Assembly: GCF_030693775.1 (NCBI RefSeq)
Contig: NZ_JAUXZY010000005.1
Location: 186,001 to 250,000 of the forward strand
Origin: Polynucleobacter sp.
GTDB lineage: Bacteria; Pseudomonadota; Gammaproteobacteria; Burkholderiales; Burkholderiaceae
Length of the DNA stretch: 64,000 nucleotides
Direction of reading: 5' to 3'
Made by a program: the position numbers and the translations under genes. Numbering within the stretch: position 1 is the first letter of the stretch; each line of letters begins with the position of its first letter. Shown piece after piece: positions 49,089-57,694 of this stretch. Below the pieces are notes generated by a model. That model made no database searches. It was not told the DNA's origin and saw nothing but the letters and a program-made list of their open reading frames with translations.

Positions 49089-50672
49089 ATGCCGTACCGT
49101 GAACTGATTTTTACGGTTCATGCTGAAATAGCCGAGCCCTTGGGTGATGCGCTAATGGAGCTCGGCGCCCTCTCGATTACGGTCGAAGATGCTGCTGCAG
49201 GTGGCTACGATGAAAACCCCCTGTATGGCGAGCCCGGACTTTCTCCCGAGGTTCAGGCATGGGATCGATCGACTGTTACAGCCCTGTTTAATCCCGATGT
49301 AGATGATTCGGATGATGCGGACTTTATTCCAGAGTTGCTTCAGTCCTTAAACGATGCCGGCTTTTTCCTAAGGCGCCCTGAAGAAAAAATCGTAGCTGAG
49401 CAAGACTGGGTCCGTTTAACGCAAAGCCAATTTGCACCGATTCAGATTGGTGAGCGCATTTGGGTAGTGCCCTCTTGGCACGAAACCCCGACCGATCCCA
49501 ACGCCATTTGTTTGGCAGTTGATCCCGGTCTCGCATTTGGAACCGGTAGTCACCCCACTACCCACCTCTGCCTCTTGTGGCTCGAGCAACAAAACCATTT
49601 ACAGAATAAAAGTCTGCTCGATTACGGCTGTGGTTCCGGCATTTTGGCGATTGCCGCCAAAAAATTAGGCTGTAATCCCGTTGTAGGAACAGATATTGAT
49701 CCCCAGGCGATGGTGGCCGCACGCAGCAATGCCGAAATTAATGACGTCGATATCACCTTTGCTTTGCCTGACGATGCAGTGCCGATGCTTGGCGCCAAGG
49801 CGCGCTATGACATCGTCATGGCTAATATTTTGGCAAACCCCTTGCAAGTTTTAGCACCAGCCTTGGTGCAGCGCATCCGCCCCGGCGGTCAAATCGTACT
49901 TTCTGGGGTACTGAGCCGTCAGGCTGATGAGGTCATCGCCACCTATAGCCAATGGCTACCGCTTTCGGTTTGGAAAGAGAGTGATGGCTGGGTCTGCCTT
50001 TCTGGCACATTAAAAGATCCTTCCGCCCCCCTACCGGGCGAAGGTGAAGTAAAAAAAAACAGCGCTGATTTAGCAGGCGCGCTCAGCCCGTCGGCAAAGA
50101 AGCCAGGCGTAGCTTTCGCAAGCCTCTACAAATGGGCGCTGATCATTGCATTGCTATGCGCCCTTGCGCTTGCTACCTTGCACTTCACTCGTGATCGCTT
50201 ACTGCCGTTTGCTGCGCCACGGGTAGATCAAACGCCATCGGCATTCCATTTGCAAACATTTACTTCATTACTGCGTATGGATCAACTATTGTGCGAGTCA
50301 TTTGGCTGCACAGAAGGGGCTATACGCGATTTTTCTGCATGGAAGATTACTTTGAGTGCGCTCGGCATGCAAACAGCGCAGCAAGGCTCTAAAGCGCCTG
50401 CAAATCCATCTGTACTTGAAGTTGAGATACAAAATCGATTGATGATGCCAATTGCACTACCGCATTTGGAACTCACCCTCACGGATACCGATGAATCTGC
50501 TGTGCAATTAGTTTCATTTTCGCCAGAAGAGTGGTTGCCCGCATCGTGGCGTGACGCCCATACCCAGTTTGCGCGCATCGGCGCTCCCGGCGGAGAACGT
50601 ATTCGTGCCCTTATTCCCCTGCAGTTACCCAGCAATGCTGCTGGGTATCGTGTGCGGCTTTTTTATCCCTAA
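49089..50672 (+). CDS. prmA: Ribosomal protein L11 methyltransferase fused to a membrane/DUF3426-type tail
   Basis: A 527-residue protein, far longer than PrmA (about 295). Residues 1-309 are complete PrmA: VDPGLAFGTGSHPTTHLCLL, the SAM loop LLDYGCGSGILAIAAKKLG, VMANILANPL and the ending SDGWVCLSGTLK. A Pro/Ala/Ser linker (310-347) leads into a membrane helix (about 348-366, YKWALIIALLCALALATLHF) and a 160-residue extracytoplasmic part with LCESFGCTEGAIRDFSAWKI and VLEVEIQNRLMMPIALPHLE, as in the C-terminus of DUF3426 proteins that normally lie next to prmA with their own zinc ribbon. The zinc ribbon is gone and the two genes are fused in frame. Confidence 0.88.
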   Translation: MPYRELIFTVHAEIAEPLGDALMELGALSITVEDAAAGGYDENPLYGEPGLSPEVQAWDRSTVTALFNPDVDDSDDADFIPELLQSLNDAGFFLRRPEEKIVAEQDWVRLTQSQFAPIQIGERIWVVPSWHETPTDPNAICLAVDPGLAFGTGSHPTTHLCLLWLEQQNHLQNKSLLDYGCGSGILAIAAKKLGCNPVVGTDIDPQAMVAARSNAEINDVDITFALPDDAVPMLGAKARYDIVMANILANPLQVLAPALVQRIRPGGQIVLSGVLSRQADEVIATYSQWLPLSVWKESDGWVCLSGTLKDPSAPLPGEGEVKKNSADLAGALSPSAKKPGVAFASLYKWALIIALLCALALATLHFTRDRLLPFAAPRVDQTPSAFHLQTFTSLLRMDQLLCESFGCTEGAIRDFSAWKITLSALGMQTAQQGSKAPANPSVLEVEIQNRLMMPIALPHLELTLTDTDESAVQLVSFSPEEWLPASWRDAHTQFARIGAPGGERIRALIPLQLPSNAAGYRVRLFYP

Positions 50673-50698
50673 CCCCCTACTTATTACGAAAGCACTTT

Positions 50699-51658
50699 AT
50701 GGCTAGCCTTATCTGCGGTTCCATCGCCTACGACACGATCATGAACTTTGAAGGTCGCTTTCAGGATCAAATCCTGCCAGACCAAATTCATATACTGAAT
50801 GTTGCTTTTTTAGTGCCGAGCATGCGCCGCGAATTCGGTGGCTGTGCTGGCAACATTGCCTACAACCTTAAGTTGCTCGGCGGCGAACCCGTGATCATGG
50901 CAACCGTGGGCGGTGACGCCGCGCCCTACCTTGATCGCCTCAGGGACTTGAAAATTGATGCAAGCCACATTCGTACCCTTGAAAATGCGTTTACCGCACA
51001 GGCAATGATCACAACCGATCTCTCCAACAATCAGATTACAGCCTTTCATCCTGGCGCCATGAATGAATCCCACCTCAATCAGGTTAGCGATGTCACAGCT
51101 GCACGCACGCAGAAAAAAAGTGCGCCCGTAAGCCTGGCGATTGTTGCACCCGATGGCCGTGCTGGCATGTGGGAGCATTGCCATCAATTAGCAGATGCGC
51201 AGATTCCATTCATTTTTGATCCAGGTCAGGGTTTACCCATGTTCGATGGTCCTGAGCTTTTAGAACTCACTGAACTCGCAAGCTACTTGGCGGTCAATGA
51301 CTACGAAGGTGAAATGCTCTCCAAACGGACCGGCTTATCGCTTGCACAATTGGGTGAGCGGGTCAAAGCGCTGATCGTCACCAAAGGTGCAGAAGGCGCC
51401 CAAATTTATGCGGGCGGCAAATCGATCGCTATTCCACCGGTCAAAGCCACACAGTTGATCGATCCAACTGGATGCGGCGATGCATTTCGCGGGGGATTAC
51501 TCTTTGGTTTAGAGAATGGCATGGATTGGGAAACCACCGGTCGCCTTGCTAGCCTCATGGGTTCGATCAAAATTGCCCATCAAGGTCCACAAAACCACCA
51601 ATTGAGCCTGGATCAGATTAAAGATCAATTCAAAACTGCGTTTGGATTTGGGTTTTAA
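50699..51658 (+). CDS. PfkB-family sugar/adenosine kinase
   Basis: A 319-residue ribokinase-fold kinase. The N-terminal glycine pair region is FGGCAGNIAYNLKLLGGEPV; the C-terminal signature IDPTGCGDAFRGGLLFGL contains the catalytic Asp and anion hole. LAVNDYEGEMLSKRTG resembles adenosine kinase-like members. Substrate undetermined. Follows the prmA fusion gene by 26 bases. Confidence 0.88.
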   Translation: MASLICGSIAYDTIMNFEGRFQDQILPDQIHILNVAFLVPSMRREFGGCAGNIAYNLKLLGGEPVIMATVGGDAAPYLDRLRDLKIDASHIRTLENAFTAQAMITTDLSNNQITAFHPGAMNESHLNQVSDVTAARTQKKSAPVSLAIVAPDGRAGMWEHCHQLADAQIPFIFDPGQGLPMFDGPELLELTELASYLAVNDYEGEMLSKRTGLSLAQLGERVKALIVTKGAEGAQIYAGGKSIAIPPVKATQLIDPTGCGDAFRGGLLFGLENGMDWETTGRLASLMGSIKIAHQGPQNHQLSLDQIKDQFKTAFGFGF

Positions 51659-51713
51659 GGCGGGATAAGCCAAAGGCAGGCACTCTGCTACCTGGGTTTT
51701 ATCAATTTGCCAT

Positions 51714-51740
51714 AAAGAAATGGGGTCCCGAGGGACCCCA
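51714..51740 (-). terminator. Rho-independent terminator of the histone H1-like gene
   Basis: TGGGGTCC, loop CGAG, GGACCCCA: a perfect 8-bp stem. On the minus strand it is followed by TTTCTTT, so it chiefly serves the histone-like gene; it may also stop the convergent kinase transcript. Confidence 0.75.
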
Positions 51741-51771
51741 TTGCATTACTACCTGGCCGATAAGCTTGCGC

Positions 51772-52052
51772 TTATGGGCGTGTGCCGGTTGGGAAAGGCC
51801 AAGCAGCAGCTGGATTCAACGCAGTTTGCGTGGTAGCAGCAGGCTTCTTAGCCGCGGGCTTTTTTACAGCAGAGCCCGCTTTCTTCTTGGCAGCAGGCTT
51901 ACTTACTTTTTTTTTGCAGCAGGCTTGCGCTTTGCAGCTTTTTTAGCAGCAGGCTTCTTCTTTGCTACTTTCTTTGCAGCAGGCTTCTTAGCAGCTACTT
52001 TTTTCTTTGCAGCAGGTTTCTTTGCAGCTGGTTTCTTTTTGGCGATTGCCAT
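51772..52052 (-). CDS. Histone H1-like Lys/Ala/Pro-rich protein split by an A9 tract
   Basis: From ATG behind GAAGGAGTATCACT the frame gives MAIAKKKPAAKKPAAKKKVA and further AAKKPAAKK-type repeats, a KPAAK-repeat DNA-binding tail like eukaryotic H1. It stops after 49 residues (TAA, complement of 51903-51905) just beyond nine adenines (complement of 51907-51915). One extra base in that tract would continue VSKPAAKKKAGSAVKKPAAK, then KPAATTQTALNPAAAWPFPT and GTRP to a TAA at 51772, the family's normal C-terminus. Either a real frameshift, slippage during transcription or translation, or a sequencing miscount. Confidence 0.8.
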
Positions 52053-52207
52053 AGTGATACTCCTTCACGTGAGGATTAGTACGAACTACCGATTAAGAAG
52101 ACCCGACCATTCAGATCTACCGTGCCATAAGGCCTGGCGGACCGAGCGAGCGAGCCATTCATCGGCGCGCGGCTTGATGCTAAGTGCTGCACGCTAATGA
52201 ATCCTGG
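52053..52207 (-). promoter_or_regulatory. Leader region upstream of the histone-like gene
   Basis: No protein gene of known family. A 28-codon minus-strand frame, MNGSLARSARPYGTVDLNGR then VFLIGSSY, ends 24 bases before the histone-like ATG and has ordinary codon use; it may be an untranslated leader or a small upstream peptide. The promoter was not located with confidence. Beyond this, up to nrdB, only the nrdB terminator is seen. Confidence 0.3.
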
Positions 52208-52240
52208 AAAAAAAGCCGCGACCCCAAGGGGTGACGGCTT
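52208..52240 (-). terminator. Rho-independent terminator of nrdAB
   Basis: On the minus strand AAGCCGTCACCCCTTGGGGT and CGCGGCTT fold into a stem (AAGCCG/CGGCTT with inner CACCCC/GGGGTC) followed by TTTTTTT, about 140 bases after the nrdB stop. Confidence 0.8.
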
Positions 52241-52382
52241 CTTAAAAATACTGGAAAAAAAGGAGAATAAATAGCAAACGCCTCGTTTGAGGGGTTTATT
52301 AAACTGTGTTTGCTTTAGATTACTAAAACTATCCAACCGTTTACTCTCCTGTGAACCAGTGAGGCGCTTATTAGGTAAACCA

Positions 52383-53567
52383 TTACTCCCAGCTCAGCGC
52401 ACCACCAGTTTGATACTCAATAACGCGTGTCTCAAAAAAGTTTCGTTCTTTCTTCAGATCGATCATTTCTGACATCCATGGAAATGGATTCTCTTCATTT
52501 GGGAACATTGCGTCAAGTCCTATTTGCATACACCGACGATTACAGATGTATCGGAGGTAGCCTTTGAACATCGGCGCGTTCAATCCAAGTACTCCGCGAG
52601 GCATCGTATCTTCGGCATAACGGTACTCTAATTCGACCGCTTGTTCGAAGATGCCGCGGATCTCTTCTTTGAACGCAGAAGTCCATAACTGCGGGTTCTC
52701 CAGCTTGATTTGATTAATCAAATCGATACCAAAATTGCAGTGCATTGACTCATCGCGCAAGATGTATTGGTACTGCTCGGCAGCACCCGTCATTTTGTTC
52801 TGACGACCCATTGCAAGGATTTGCGTAAAACCAACATAAAAGAATAAACCTTCCATTACGCAAGCAAAAACAATCAGCGAACGCAGTAACTTTTGATCGG
52901 CTTCTAAGGTGCCAGTCTTGAAATTGGGGTCAGTTAATACATCGATAAAGGGAATCAAGAACTGGTCTTTAGCACGAATGGACTCAATCTCGTTGTACGC
53001 ATTAAAGATTTCAGACTGATCTAAACCCAAAGATTCCACAATATATTGGTAGGCATGAGTATGAATTGCCTCTTCAAAAGCCTGACGCAATAGGTATTGG
53101 CGGCATTCTGGAGCGGTAATGTGACGATAGGTACCCAAAACAATGTTGTTTGCGGCCAAGGAATCTGCGGTTGTGAAGAAACCCAAGTTGCGCTTAATGA
53201 TGCGACGCTCGTCTTCCGTCAAGCCGTTTGGATCTTTCCAAAGGGCGATATCGCGGTTCATATTGATCTCTTGTGGCATCCAGTGGTTTGCACAGCCCGC
53301 CAAATACTTCTCCCAGGCCCACTTATATTTAAATGGAACCAACTGATTTACGTCAGTCTTCGCATTAATCACGCGCTTATCAGCGGCATTGACGCGCATG
53401 GCTGCGCCACCCGATAAATTAGCGGCCTGCACTGGCGCAGGTGCTGCAGTTTGGGGTGCAATTGCAACCTGATCTGGCTGCGGCGCTTTTTGTGGCTGTA
53501 CTGCTGGCTGCGGTGCTAAACCGACTTTAGCCAGTGCTGGCGCCACTTCTTCTTCCCAATTCAACAT
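52383..53567 (-). CDS. nrdB: Ribonucleotide reductase beta subunit, class I
   Basis: A 394-residue protein. Dinuclear metal ligands and radical Tyr appear in [20 protein letters not shown] (E..H..Y spacing as E115, H118, Y122 in E. coli), then [12 protein letters not shown] and [18 protein letters not shown]. The ATG behind GGAG was chosen over a TTG four codons upstream. The Pro/Gln/Ala-rich N-terminus (about 15-55) is an extension. It ends QTGGALSWE, the tail that binds NrdA. Cotranscribed with nrdA. Confidence 0.95.
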   Translation of the reverse strand: MLNWEEEVAPALAKVGLAPQPAVQPQKAPQPDQVAIAPQTAAPAPVQAANLSGGAAMRVNAADKRVINAKTDVNQLVPFKYKWAWEKYLAGCANHWMPQEINMNRDIALWKDPNGLTEDERRIIKRNLGFFTTADSLAANNIVLGTYRHITAPECRQYLLRQAFEEAIHTHAYQYIVESLGLDQSEIFNAYNEIESIRAKDQFLIPFIDVLTDPNFKTGTLEADQKLLRSLIVFACVMEGLFFYVGFTQILAMGRQNKMTGAAEQYQYILRDESMHCNFGIDLINQIKLENPQLWTSAFKEEIRGIFEQAVELEYRYAEDTMPRGVLGLNAPMFKGYLRYICNRRCMQIGLDAMFPNEENPFPWMSEMIDLKKERNFFETRVIEYQTGGALSWE

Positions 53568-53613
53568 AGTATTCTCCAAAATTCCATCATTTCACTACCA
53601 GTAAGCAAATGGC

Positions 53614-56577
53614 TTACTGGCACGCTTCACATTCATCAAACCCAGCATCACCTGGACGCATTGTGCAAACTGGACCATCTGCCTCTTGTGCTGCTTGAGC
53701 ATCGGTACCGTTTACGCCGCCACCGCTCGAAACCGAGTTGAGCTGACCGCTTGCCACAGTGGACTTCTCCACGTGGGTTGCCGCCATCGTGCGTAGGTAA
53801 TACGTGGTCTTTAATCCACGCAACCAAGCCAACTTGTAGGTGTCATCCAGCTTCTTGCCAGAGGCGCCAGCCATGTAAATATTCAAGGACTGCGCTTGAT
53901 CGATCCATTTTTGACGGCGTGATGCTGCTTCCACCAGCCAACTTGGCTCCACTTCAAAGGCAGTTGCGTAAATATCACGCAAATCCTGTGGTACGCGATC
54001 AATCTTTGATAAGGTACCGTCAAAGTACTTCAAATCGGCAATCATCACTTCATCCCAGAGGCCGCGGTCTTTGAGGTCGCGCACCAAATACTCATTCACT
54101 ACTGTGAACTCACCCGATAAATTGGATTTCACAAACAGATTCTGGAAGGTAGGCTCGATGCAAGCCGATACGCCAATAATATTGGAAATCGTCGCTGTTG
54201 GTGCGATGGCTACGCAGTTGGAATTGCGCATACCAGACTGCTTAATCCGCGCGCGCAAACTATCCCAATCCAATTTCGAAGACATATCCACTTCCAGATA
54301 GCCGCCGCGCTCTTCCGCCAGCAAACGCACGGAGTCTTGCGGGAGAATGCCACGATCCCATAAGGAGCCTTTGTAGCTGCTGTAGGTGCCACGCTCTTCT
54401 GCGAGGGCATTCGATGCCTGGTAGGCGTAATAGCAAACCGCCTCCATTGATGCATCAGCAAACTCAACTGCCTCATTGCTTGCATACGGAATGCGCTGCA
54501 TGTGCAAGCAATCCTGGAAGCCCATGATGCCAAGACCGACTGGGCGGTGCTTGAGGTTTGAATTACGTGCCTTAGCAACCGCATAGTAGTTGATGTCAAT
54601 CACGTTATCGAGCATGCGCATCGCAGTGCGGATGGTCTTTTGCAATTTCGCATGATCAAGCACCAAACGACCGTTCGCATCGGTTGTCATATGGGCAGTC
54701 AGGTTTACGGAACCCAAATTACAGACCGCGATCTCATCATCATTGGTGTTGAGGGTGATCTCGGTACACAAATTAGATGAGTGGACTACGCCAACGTGCT
54801 GCTGTGGGCTACGGATATTGCAAGGATCCTTAAATGTGATCCATGGGTGACCTGTTTCAAACAGCATGCCCAGCATCTTGCGCCACAACTGCTGCGCAGG
54901 GATGGTGCGGGATGGCTTCAAGGCACCACTTTCAGCCTGCTTTTCATAAGCTACATAGGCCTCTTCAAATGCCTTGCCGAATTTATCGTGCAAATCGGGC
55001 GTATTGGATGGCGAGAACAAGGTCCAGTTGCCGTTTTCCATCACGCGCTTCATGAACAGATCTGGAATCCAGTTGGAGGTATTCATGTCATGCGTACGGC
55101 GGCGATCATCGCCAGTGTTCTTACGCAGCTCCAAGAATTCTTCGATGTCCAAGTGCCATGTTTCCAAGTAAGCACAGACCGCACCCTTACGCTTACCACC
55201 TTGGTTTACCGCAACCGCTGTGTCATTCACTACCTTTAAGAATGGCACCACGCCTTGTGACTTGCCATTGGTACCCTTGATGTGGCTGCCGAGGGCGCGC
55301 ACATTGGTCCAGTCATTGCCAAGACCGCCTGCAAACTTCGACAGCAAGGCATTCTCTTTTAAGGCCTCATAAATGCCATCGAGGTCATCTGCCACAGTGG
55401 TTAAGTAGCAGCTCGAGAGTTGCGGACGGGTTGTGGCTGAGTTAAAGAGGGTTGGCGTGCTGGACATAAAGTCAAATGTCGAGAGCACTTCATAGAACTC
55501 AATGGCACGGGCTTCACGGTCCAGCTCATTCAAAGCAAGGCCCATGGCTACGCGCATAAAGAAAGCCTGTGGCATTTCAATGCGGCGGTCTTCAATGTGC
55601 AAGAAATAGCGGTCATACAGAGTTTGCAGACCGAGGTAATTGAACTGCAGATCACGATCGGCATTCAGGGCAGCAGCTAAGCGCGCCAAATCATATTCAC
55701 GCATACGGGGATCCAAGAGCTCAGCGCCGATACCCTCATTGATGTACTTGGCAAAGTAGGTGCTGTACTCCGCTTGCATATTGCCTTGTAGCACTTCGCG
55801 ACCCAAAATCTCTTTGCGGATCACGTGCATCAGAATTCGGGCTGTTACCTGGCTATAGGCCGGATCTTTTTCAATCAAGGTACGGGAAGCAAGGATGGCA
55901 GAGTCATATACCTGCGCCATGGGTACGCCATCGTACAAATTCTTGATGGTTTCTGTAATGATTGGGGTGGCATCGATTGCATTGCCCAAACCTTCGCATG
56001 CCGCCTGAATCACCGTGCGCAGGGCAGCCATATCGAGGGGCTTGCTTACACCGTTATCCAGTACAGTAATGCCAGACTCTGCCTGCTGTGCTGCGGTTTG
56101 CGTCTCGGGTGCAGCTGCTTGCTGGCTTGCACGTTCTTGATTGCGCTTTTCACGGTACAAAACATAAGCACGAGCGACGTTGTGCTCACCGCTGCGCATG
56201 AGCGCTAATTCAACCTGGTCTTGAATATCTTCAATGTGGAAGGTGCCGCCATTGGGACGGCTACGCAGTAAGGCACGAACCACAGCATGGGTCAATTGCT
56301 CGACCTGCTCACGCACACGAGCCGAGGCAGCGCCCTGTCCACCATTCACCGCTAAGAACGCTTTGGTTACGGCAATCGCAATTTTAGAAGGTTCAAATGC
56401 GACAACGGAACCGTTACGACGGATGATTTTGTAATCGGATAACTGGGTTGCTTGAGTACCGCCGACACCACCAGAAACAAATCCAGCAGATGGGTTTTGG
56501 GTCATATTCGCGGTGGGATTGCCGCCGGAAGGAAGCCCTAATTGTGTCTCTGCTGCGGATTGGTTGGTATATGTCAT
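53614..56577 (-). CDS. nrdA: Ribonucleotide reductase alpha subunit, class I, with two ATP-cones
   Basis: A 987-residue protein. The first ATP-cone (about 50-145) has IRRNGSVVAFEPSKIAIAVT and IEDIQDQVELALMRSGEHNV; a second, more diverged one follows (about 170-265). Active-site Cys pair and radical Cys lie in QLSSCYLTT, SNLCTEI and AVCNLGSVNL; the redox pair is at the extreme C-terminus, ECEAC. It reduces ribonucleoside diphosphates. Its promoter carries paired NrdR boxes. Confidence 0.96.
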   Translation of the reverse strand: MTYTNQSAAETQLGLPSGGNPTANMTQNPSAGFVSGGVGGTQATQLSDYKIIRRNGSVVAFEPSKIAIAVTKAFLAVNGGQGAASARVREQVEQLTHAVVRALLRSRPNGGTFHIEDIQDQVELALMRSGEHNVARAYVLYREKRNQERASQQAAAPETQTAAQQAESGITVLDNGVSKPLDMAALRTVIQAACEGLGNAIDATPIITETIKNLYDGVPMAQVYDSAILASRTLIEKDPAYSQVTARILMHVIRKEILGREVLQGNMQAEYSTYFAKYINEGIGAELLDPRMREYDLARLAAALNADRDLQFNYLGLQTLYDRYFLHIEDRRIEMPQAFFMRVAMGLALNELDREARAIEFYEVLSTFDFMSSTPTLFNSATTRPQLSSCYLTTVADDLDGIYEALKENALLSKFAGGLGNDWTNVRALGSHIKGTNGKSQGVVPFLKVVNDTAVAVNQGGKRKGAVCAYLETWHLDIEEFLELRKNTGDDRRRTHDMNTSNWIPDLFMKRVMENGNWTLFSPSNTPDLHDKFGKAFEEAYVAYEKQAESGALKPSRTIPAQQLWRKMLGMLFETGHPWITFKDPCNIRSPQQHVGVVHSSNLCTEITLNTNDDEIAVCNLGSVNLTAHMTTDANGRLVLDHAKLQKTIRTAMRMLDNVIDINYYAVAKARNSNLKHRPVGLGIMGFQDCLHMQRIPYASNEAVEFADASMEAVCYYAYQASNALAEERGTYSSYKGSLWDRGILPQDSVRLLAEERGGYLEVDMSSKLDWDSLRARIKQSGMRNSNCVAIAPTATISNIIGVSACIEPTFQNLFVKSNLSGEFTVVNEYLVRDLKDRGLWDEVMIADLKYFDGTLSKIDRVPQDLRDIYATAFEVEPSWLVEAASRRQKWIDQAQSLNIYMAGASGKKLDDTYKLAWLRGLKTTYYLRTMAATHVEKSTVASGQLNSVSSGGGVNGTDAQAAQEADGPVCTMRPGDAGFDECEACQ

Positions 56578-56669
56578 AGCGCCCCTGCGTTTATCTAAGT
56601 TCGTGTAAGAAATGTCTTTTTAAAACAAGGATTTAACCTTATTTTGCAATTGTGTTTTTTGGCAAAATA

Positions 56670-56716
56670 ACACTACATCTAGTGTTTTTTTTGCACCATG
56701 GCACTAAGTATAGGGA
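56670..56716 (-). promoter_or_regulatory. Paired NrdR boxes upstream of nrdAB
   Basis: ACACTACATCTAGTGT (56670-56685) matches the NrdR consensus ACACTATATATAGTGT in 14 of 16 positions. A second, weaker site GCACTAAGTATAGGGA (56701-56716, 11 of 16) begins exactly 31 bases away, the three-helical-turn spacing typical of NrdR sites. Both lie in the 305-bp space between ampD and nrdA. NrdR would repress nrdAB when dATP is high. The rest of this spacer shows no gene. Confidence 0.8.
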
Positions 56717-56882
56717 ATTATTTCGAATTGCGTATGCTTTTTATTACAAAAAATACCTAGGATTTGCCCTTATTTTGATGCGCAATGTGAGAGTCAATTT
56801 TGGTGCAAATATAGAGGGCTTCTTAGGCATTGACGGCTAATGTAAGCAAATACTCACACACATAAAAATAGGCCCAAATGAA

Positions 56883-57692
56883 CTAGCGTGATGCCAGGCC
56901 AAACGGTAATTTTTCAAGGGACAATCTGTTGTCTTTTTGAAACCGTACCCAGTCAAACTGAATCCCGGGATCCGTTTTTCGTTCTGGCGCAATGTCACTG
57001 TGGCCAGCGAAACGAAAATGCGGATTCTGGGATTGCAGCTGCGCAATCAGTTGCTGTAATGCCTGGTACTGGGACTCTTCAAAAACGGTATCGCCATCGC
57101 CTTCCAGTTCAATCCCAATCGAAAAATCGTTGCAACGTGCGCGCCCCTCAAACTGCGATTCGCCCGCATGCCAAGCCCGATTCTGCGTCGATACAAATTG
57201 AATGATGCGTCCTGAACGCGCAATCAAGAAGTGGCTCGAGACGCGTCGCTCCGCTATATCGGCAAAGTAGGGGTGGCCCTGTGGATCAAGCTGGTTCTGA
57301 AAAAAATCAACGATGTATTGGGTGCTGTTCTGCGTTTTAAATTGCCCTGGCGGCAAACTAATGTGGTGCAACACCACGAGATCCGTTGTAGCCTCCTTGG
57401 GTCGTGCATCAAAATTGGGGGAGACCCGCCATAGCGCTGATCCCAGCCAGCCCTTTGCATCAATCGCATCCCGGTGCGCGCTCGAGCAGTAAAAACGGTC
57501 TTCGTGCATTACCCCTTCAGTGCTCGGCAAATGCACTCCGCAATAGCGGCAAGGTCTGATTTCTTCTGACTCAGCGATGACTGGTGGGGGAGTTTGCGCT
57601 TTTGCTTTTTCTACTTGCGCAGCGCGGCCCTTGTTTTTGATCCAAAAGTAAATGAGACCAATGCCGACCAGCAGCAAAATCCATTTCAGCAC
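56883..57692 (-). CDS. ampD: Anhydro-muropeptide amidase AmpD fused to an N-terminal membrane/zinc-ribbon module
   Basis: A 269-residue protein starting at GTG. Residues 4-18 form a membrane helix followed by KNKGR, implying a cytoplasmic C-terminus; C48, C51, C69 and H73 (PCRYCGVHLP, YCSSAH) form a zinc-ribbon-like PP0621-type unit. From about 80 the protein is AmpD: WRVSPNFDARP, LVVLHHISLPPGQF, IGIELEGDGDTVFEESQYQA and FAGHSDIAPERKTDPG with the zinc-binding His and Asp. AmpD recycles 1,6-anhydroMurNAc peptides; mpl in this window serves the next steps. E. coli AmpD is only 183 residues and soluble. Confidence 0.88.
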   Translation of the reverse strand: MLKWILLLVGIGLIYFWIKNKGRAAQVEKAKAQTPPPVIAESEEIRPCRYCGVHLPSTEGVMHEDRFYCSSAHRDAIDAKGWLGSALWRVSPNFDARPKEATTDLVVLHHISLPPGQFKTQNSTQYIVDFFQNQLDPQGHPYFADIAERRVSSHFLIARSGRIIQFVSTQNRAWHAGESQFEGRARCNDFSIGIELEGDGDTVFEESQYQALQQLIAQLQSQNPHFRFAGHSDIAPERKTDPGIQFDWVRFQKDNRLSLEKLPFGLASR

Positions 57693-57694
57693 AA

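Noticed and set aside
51800..52050. Repeated GCAGCAGGCTTCTT-like units that look like a tandem repeat or CRISPR-like array
   Set aside because: The repeats are the codons of the KPAAK-type histone H1-like protein; spacing is irregular and there are no unique spacers.
52076..52336. Minus-strand frame of 86 codons between nrdB and the histone-like gene
   Set aside because: Most of it runs through the nrdB terminator and has a biased composition; only its last 28 codons could be a small peptide, noted as a leader.
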